A stretch of DNA of 6,310 nucleotides, taken from NCBI GenBank assembly GCA_947177925.1, contig CAMWWJ010000201.1, positions 1-6,310 on the forward strand. Direction: 5' to 3'. Positions 5,289-6,310 of the stretch are shown piece after piece; position 1 is the first letter of the stretch; every line of letters starts with the position of its first letter. A program made the position numbers and the translations under genes. The notes beneath the pieces were generated by a model. That model saw nothing but the letters and a program-made list of their open reading frames with translations, had not been told where the DNA came from and made no database searches. The stretch comes from an uncultured Lachnospiraceae bacterium (GTDB taxonomy: Bacteria; Bacillota; Clostridia; Lachnospirales; Lachnospiraceae).

Positions 5289-6221
5289 ATGAAATTATGT
5301 AGGAACAAATTAAAGAAAATTCTTGTAATGTTTCTTGCAGTAATTATAGTAGCAGCTATGCTGCCAATGCAGGGAGAGGCAGCAGCAGTCAAGCTGAATA
5401 AAACCAAATTGACGATTTACGTGGGAAGTAGCAAGACCCTAAAAGTAAAGGGAACTTCCGGGAAAGTGAAGTGGAGTAGCAGCAAAAAATCCGTTGCCAC
5501 CGTAAACAGCAAGGGCAAGGTGACAGCCAAAAAAGCGGGAAAGGCAACTATCACGGCTAAAGTAAATAAAAAAACATATCAATGCAAAGTTACGGTTAAG
5601 AATCCGTATCTGAACAGCAAGAGCCTGACTCTTTCTGAAGGAAATACCTATCAGTTGAAAATTACCGGTACGTCAGCCAAGTCATGGACCAGCAGTGAAG
5701 AATCGGTTGCTTCTGTAGACAGCAAAGGAAAAGTAACGGCGAAAAAGGCCGGAAAAGCTACGATTACCTGTAAGGGCAAGAATGGGAAAATATACAACTG
5801 TCAGGTAACAGTCAATGGCAGTGACAGTTCTGAATTAAGTGAGAAGCGGGTTTATGCGGATATGATTGCAATGAAATCCAAATATCCGGAAGGCATGAAA
5901 TGGACCAATGATAATTATTATGCATGGAAAGGCGGTATTTACAGTGGCGGTTATGGCTGTGCCGGATTTGCCTTTGCAATCAGCGATGCAGCTTTTGGCA
6001 GTCTGCCGGCACGTCAGCATACGAATTTTTCCAGTATAAGGGTAGGAGATATTGTCCGTATGAATAATAACAGCCATTCTGTGATCGTATTGGAAATTAA
6101 GGAGAACGGGGTAGTTGTTGCAGAAGGAAATTATAACAGTTCTATTCATTGGGGAAGAGAAATAAGCTTTTCTTCCATTCGCAATACGGGGACGTATGTG
6201 ATGACAAGATATCCGCAGTAA
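5289..6221 (+). CDS. Secreted protein with two BIG2 domains and a CHAP/NlpC-P60-like cysteine-peptidase-type domain
   Basis: Predicted exported protein of 310 residues. ATG 5289 follows AGAAAGGAG (5271-5279) by nine bases. A signal peptide occupies about 1-32: basic CRNKLKK, hydrophobic ILVMFLAVIIVAAML, and cleavage near GEA-AA. There is no lipobox, membrane anchor or LPXTG motif. Two BIG2 domains follow at about 33-104 and 105-176. The C-terminal 130 residues contain GYGCAGFAFAISDAAFG (C224), VGDIVRMNNNSHSVIVLEI (H263) and AEGNYNSSIHWGREIS, the order Cys...GDIV...His...GN expected of CHAP or NlpC/P60-like papain-fold hydrolases. It may cleave peptidoglycan peptides or another surface substrate; the substrate cannot be told from sequence. 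BIG2 domains usually mediate wall or surface attachment. The gene is at a distance from the resistance operon with its own promoter and visibly richer in G+C than the intergenic DNA before it. Confidence 0.85.
   Translation: MKLCRNKLKKILVMFLAVIIVAAMLPMQGEAAAVKLNKTKLTIYVGSSKTLKVKGTSGKVKWSSSKKSVATVNSKGKVTAKKAGKATITAKVNKKTYQCKVTVKNPYLNSKSLTLSEGNTYQLKITGTSAKSWTSSEESVASVDSKGKVTAKKAGKATITCKGKNGKIYNCQVTVNGSDSSELSEKRVYADMIAMKSKYPEGMKWTNDNYYAWKGGIYSGGYGCAGFAFAISDAAFGSLPARQHTNFSSIRVGDIVRMNNNSHSVIVLEIKENGVVVAEGNYNSSIHWGREISFSSIRNTGTYVMTRYPQ
5385..5816 (+). repeat. Tandem BIG2 domain duplication within the secreted protein
   Basis: Two repeats of 72 residues each (216 bases). The segment SKGKVTAKKAGKATIT is identical in both (protein 74-89 and 144-159), but its codons differ at many third positions (for example AAGGTGACAGCC against AAAGTAACGGCG). 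The duplication is therefore old and held by protein-level selection rather than a recent DNA copy. Each repeat also has a W-S/T-S-S core (KWSSS; SWTSS) and a C-terminal Y-x-C-x-V-T-V strand; C99 and C171 are equivalent. Confidence 0.85.
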
Positions 6222-6310
6222 GTGGAAAATAACTGTTTAGTTTGCTTATGCAAAGGTAGTGGAAAAGCGGACGCCAAAGAGGGATGAGGGCGGATTCCAT
6301 ACATTGTTTT
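6222..6310. other. 3' flank without a recognisable feature
   Basis: There is no gene start and no convincing hairpin in these 89 bases. AGTGGAAAA occurs twice (6221-6229 and 6258-6266) as a short direct repeat. A terminator for the secreted-protein gene, if present, lies beyond the window. Confidence 0.4.

Noticed and set aside
6222..6310. Terminator after the BIG2 protein gene
   Set aside because: No stem followed by a T-run could be found; GGAA/TTCC pairing near 6261-6298 is too short.

Overview
The window looks like chromosomal or integrative-element DNA from a low-G+C Gram-positive anaerobe, most likely a gut Clostridia/Lachnospiraceae-type Firmicute. This is inferred from the A/T-rich composition, the strong AGGAGG-type ribosome binding sites, the lantibiotic-type FEG transporter with a SpaRK/NisRK-like two-component pair, and a secreted protein with BIG2 (bacterial Ig-like 2) repeats carrying the KKAGKATIT signature common in that group. 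No taxonomic marker gene is present.

Bases 54-4267 hold a tightly packed five-gene plus-strand operon: an ABC ATPase of the LanF class (54-767), two ABC-2-type permeases of the MutE/EpiE and MutG classes (760-1491 and 1494-2237), an OmpR-family response regulator (2247-2909) and a membrane histidine kinase (2897-4267). Genes overlap or are separated by fewer than 10 bases. The module should sense a lantibiotic or similar cationic peptide at the membrane, activate transcription, and remove the peptide from the membrane. There is no lanA precursor, lanB/C/M modification enzyme, lanT exporter or LanI lipoprotein in the window. It therefore reads as a stand-alone resistance cassette, like the cpr system of Clostridioides difficile, unless a biosynthetic cluster lies upstream of base 1.

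Bases 4268-5288 (about 1 kb) contain no intact gene. In order they hold: a weak terminator-like hairpin; a 112-base segment with a 9-bp closing inverted repeat and two internal stems, which can be drawn as a three-way junction and also contains a 30-codon ORF; decayed sequence; a 63-base almost perfect palindrome with a symmetrical bidirectional-terminator core; an orphan strong Shine-Dalgarno; a broken AbrB/MazE/SpoVT-type gene with an in-frame stop; two overlapping mini-ORFs; and a promoter for the last gene. The patchwork suggests remnants of mobile-element DNA.

Bases 5289-6221 encode a secreted 310-residue protein: signal peptide, two BIG2 domains, and a C-terminal CHAP/NlpC-P60-like cysteine-peptidase-type domain. 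It has its own promoter and probably acts at the cell wall or surface, independently of the resistance operon. The strongest candidate for something undescribed is the structured non-coding segment at 4281-4435; everything else belongs to recognisable families.
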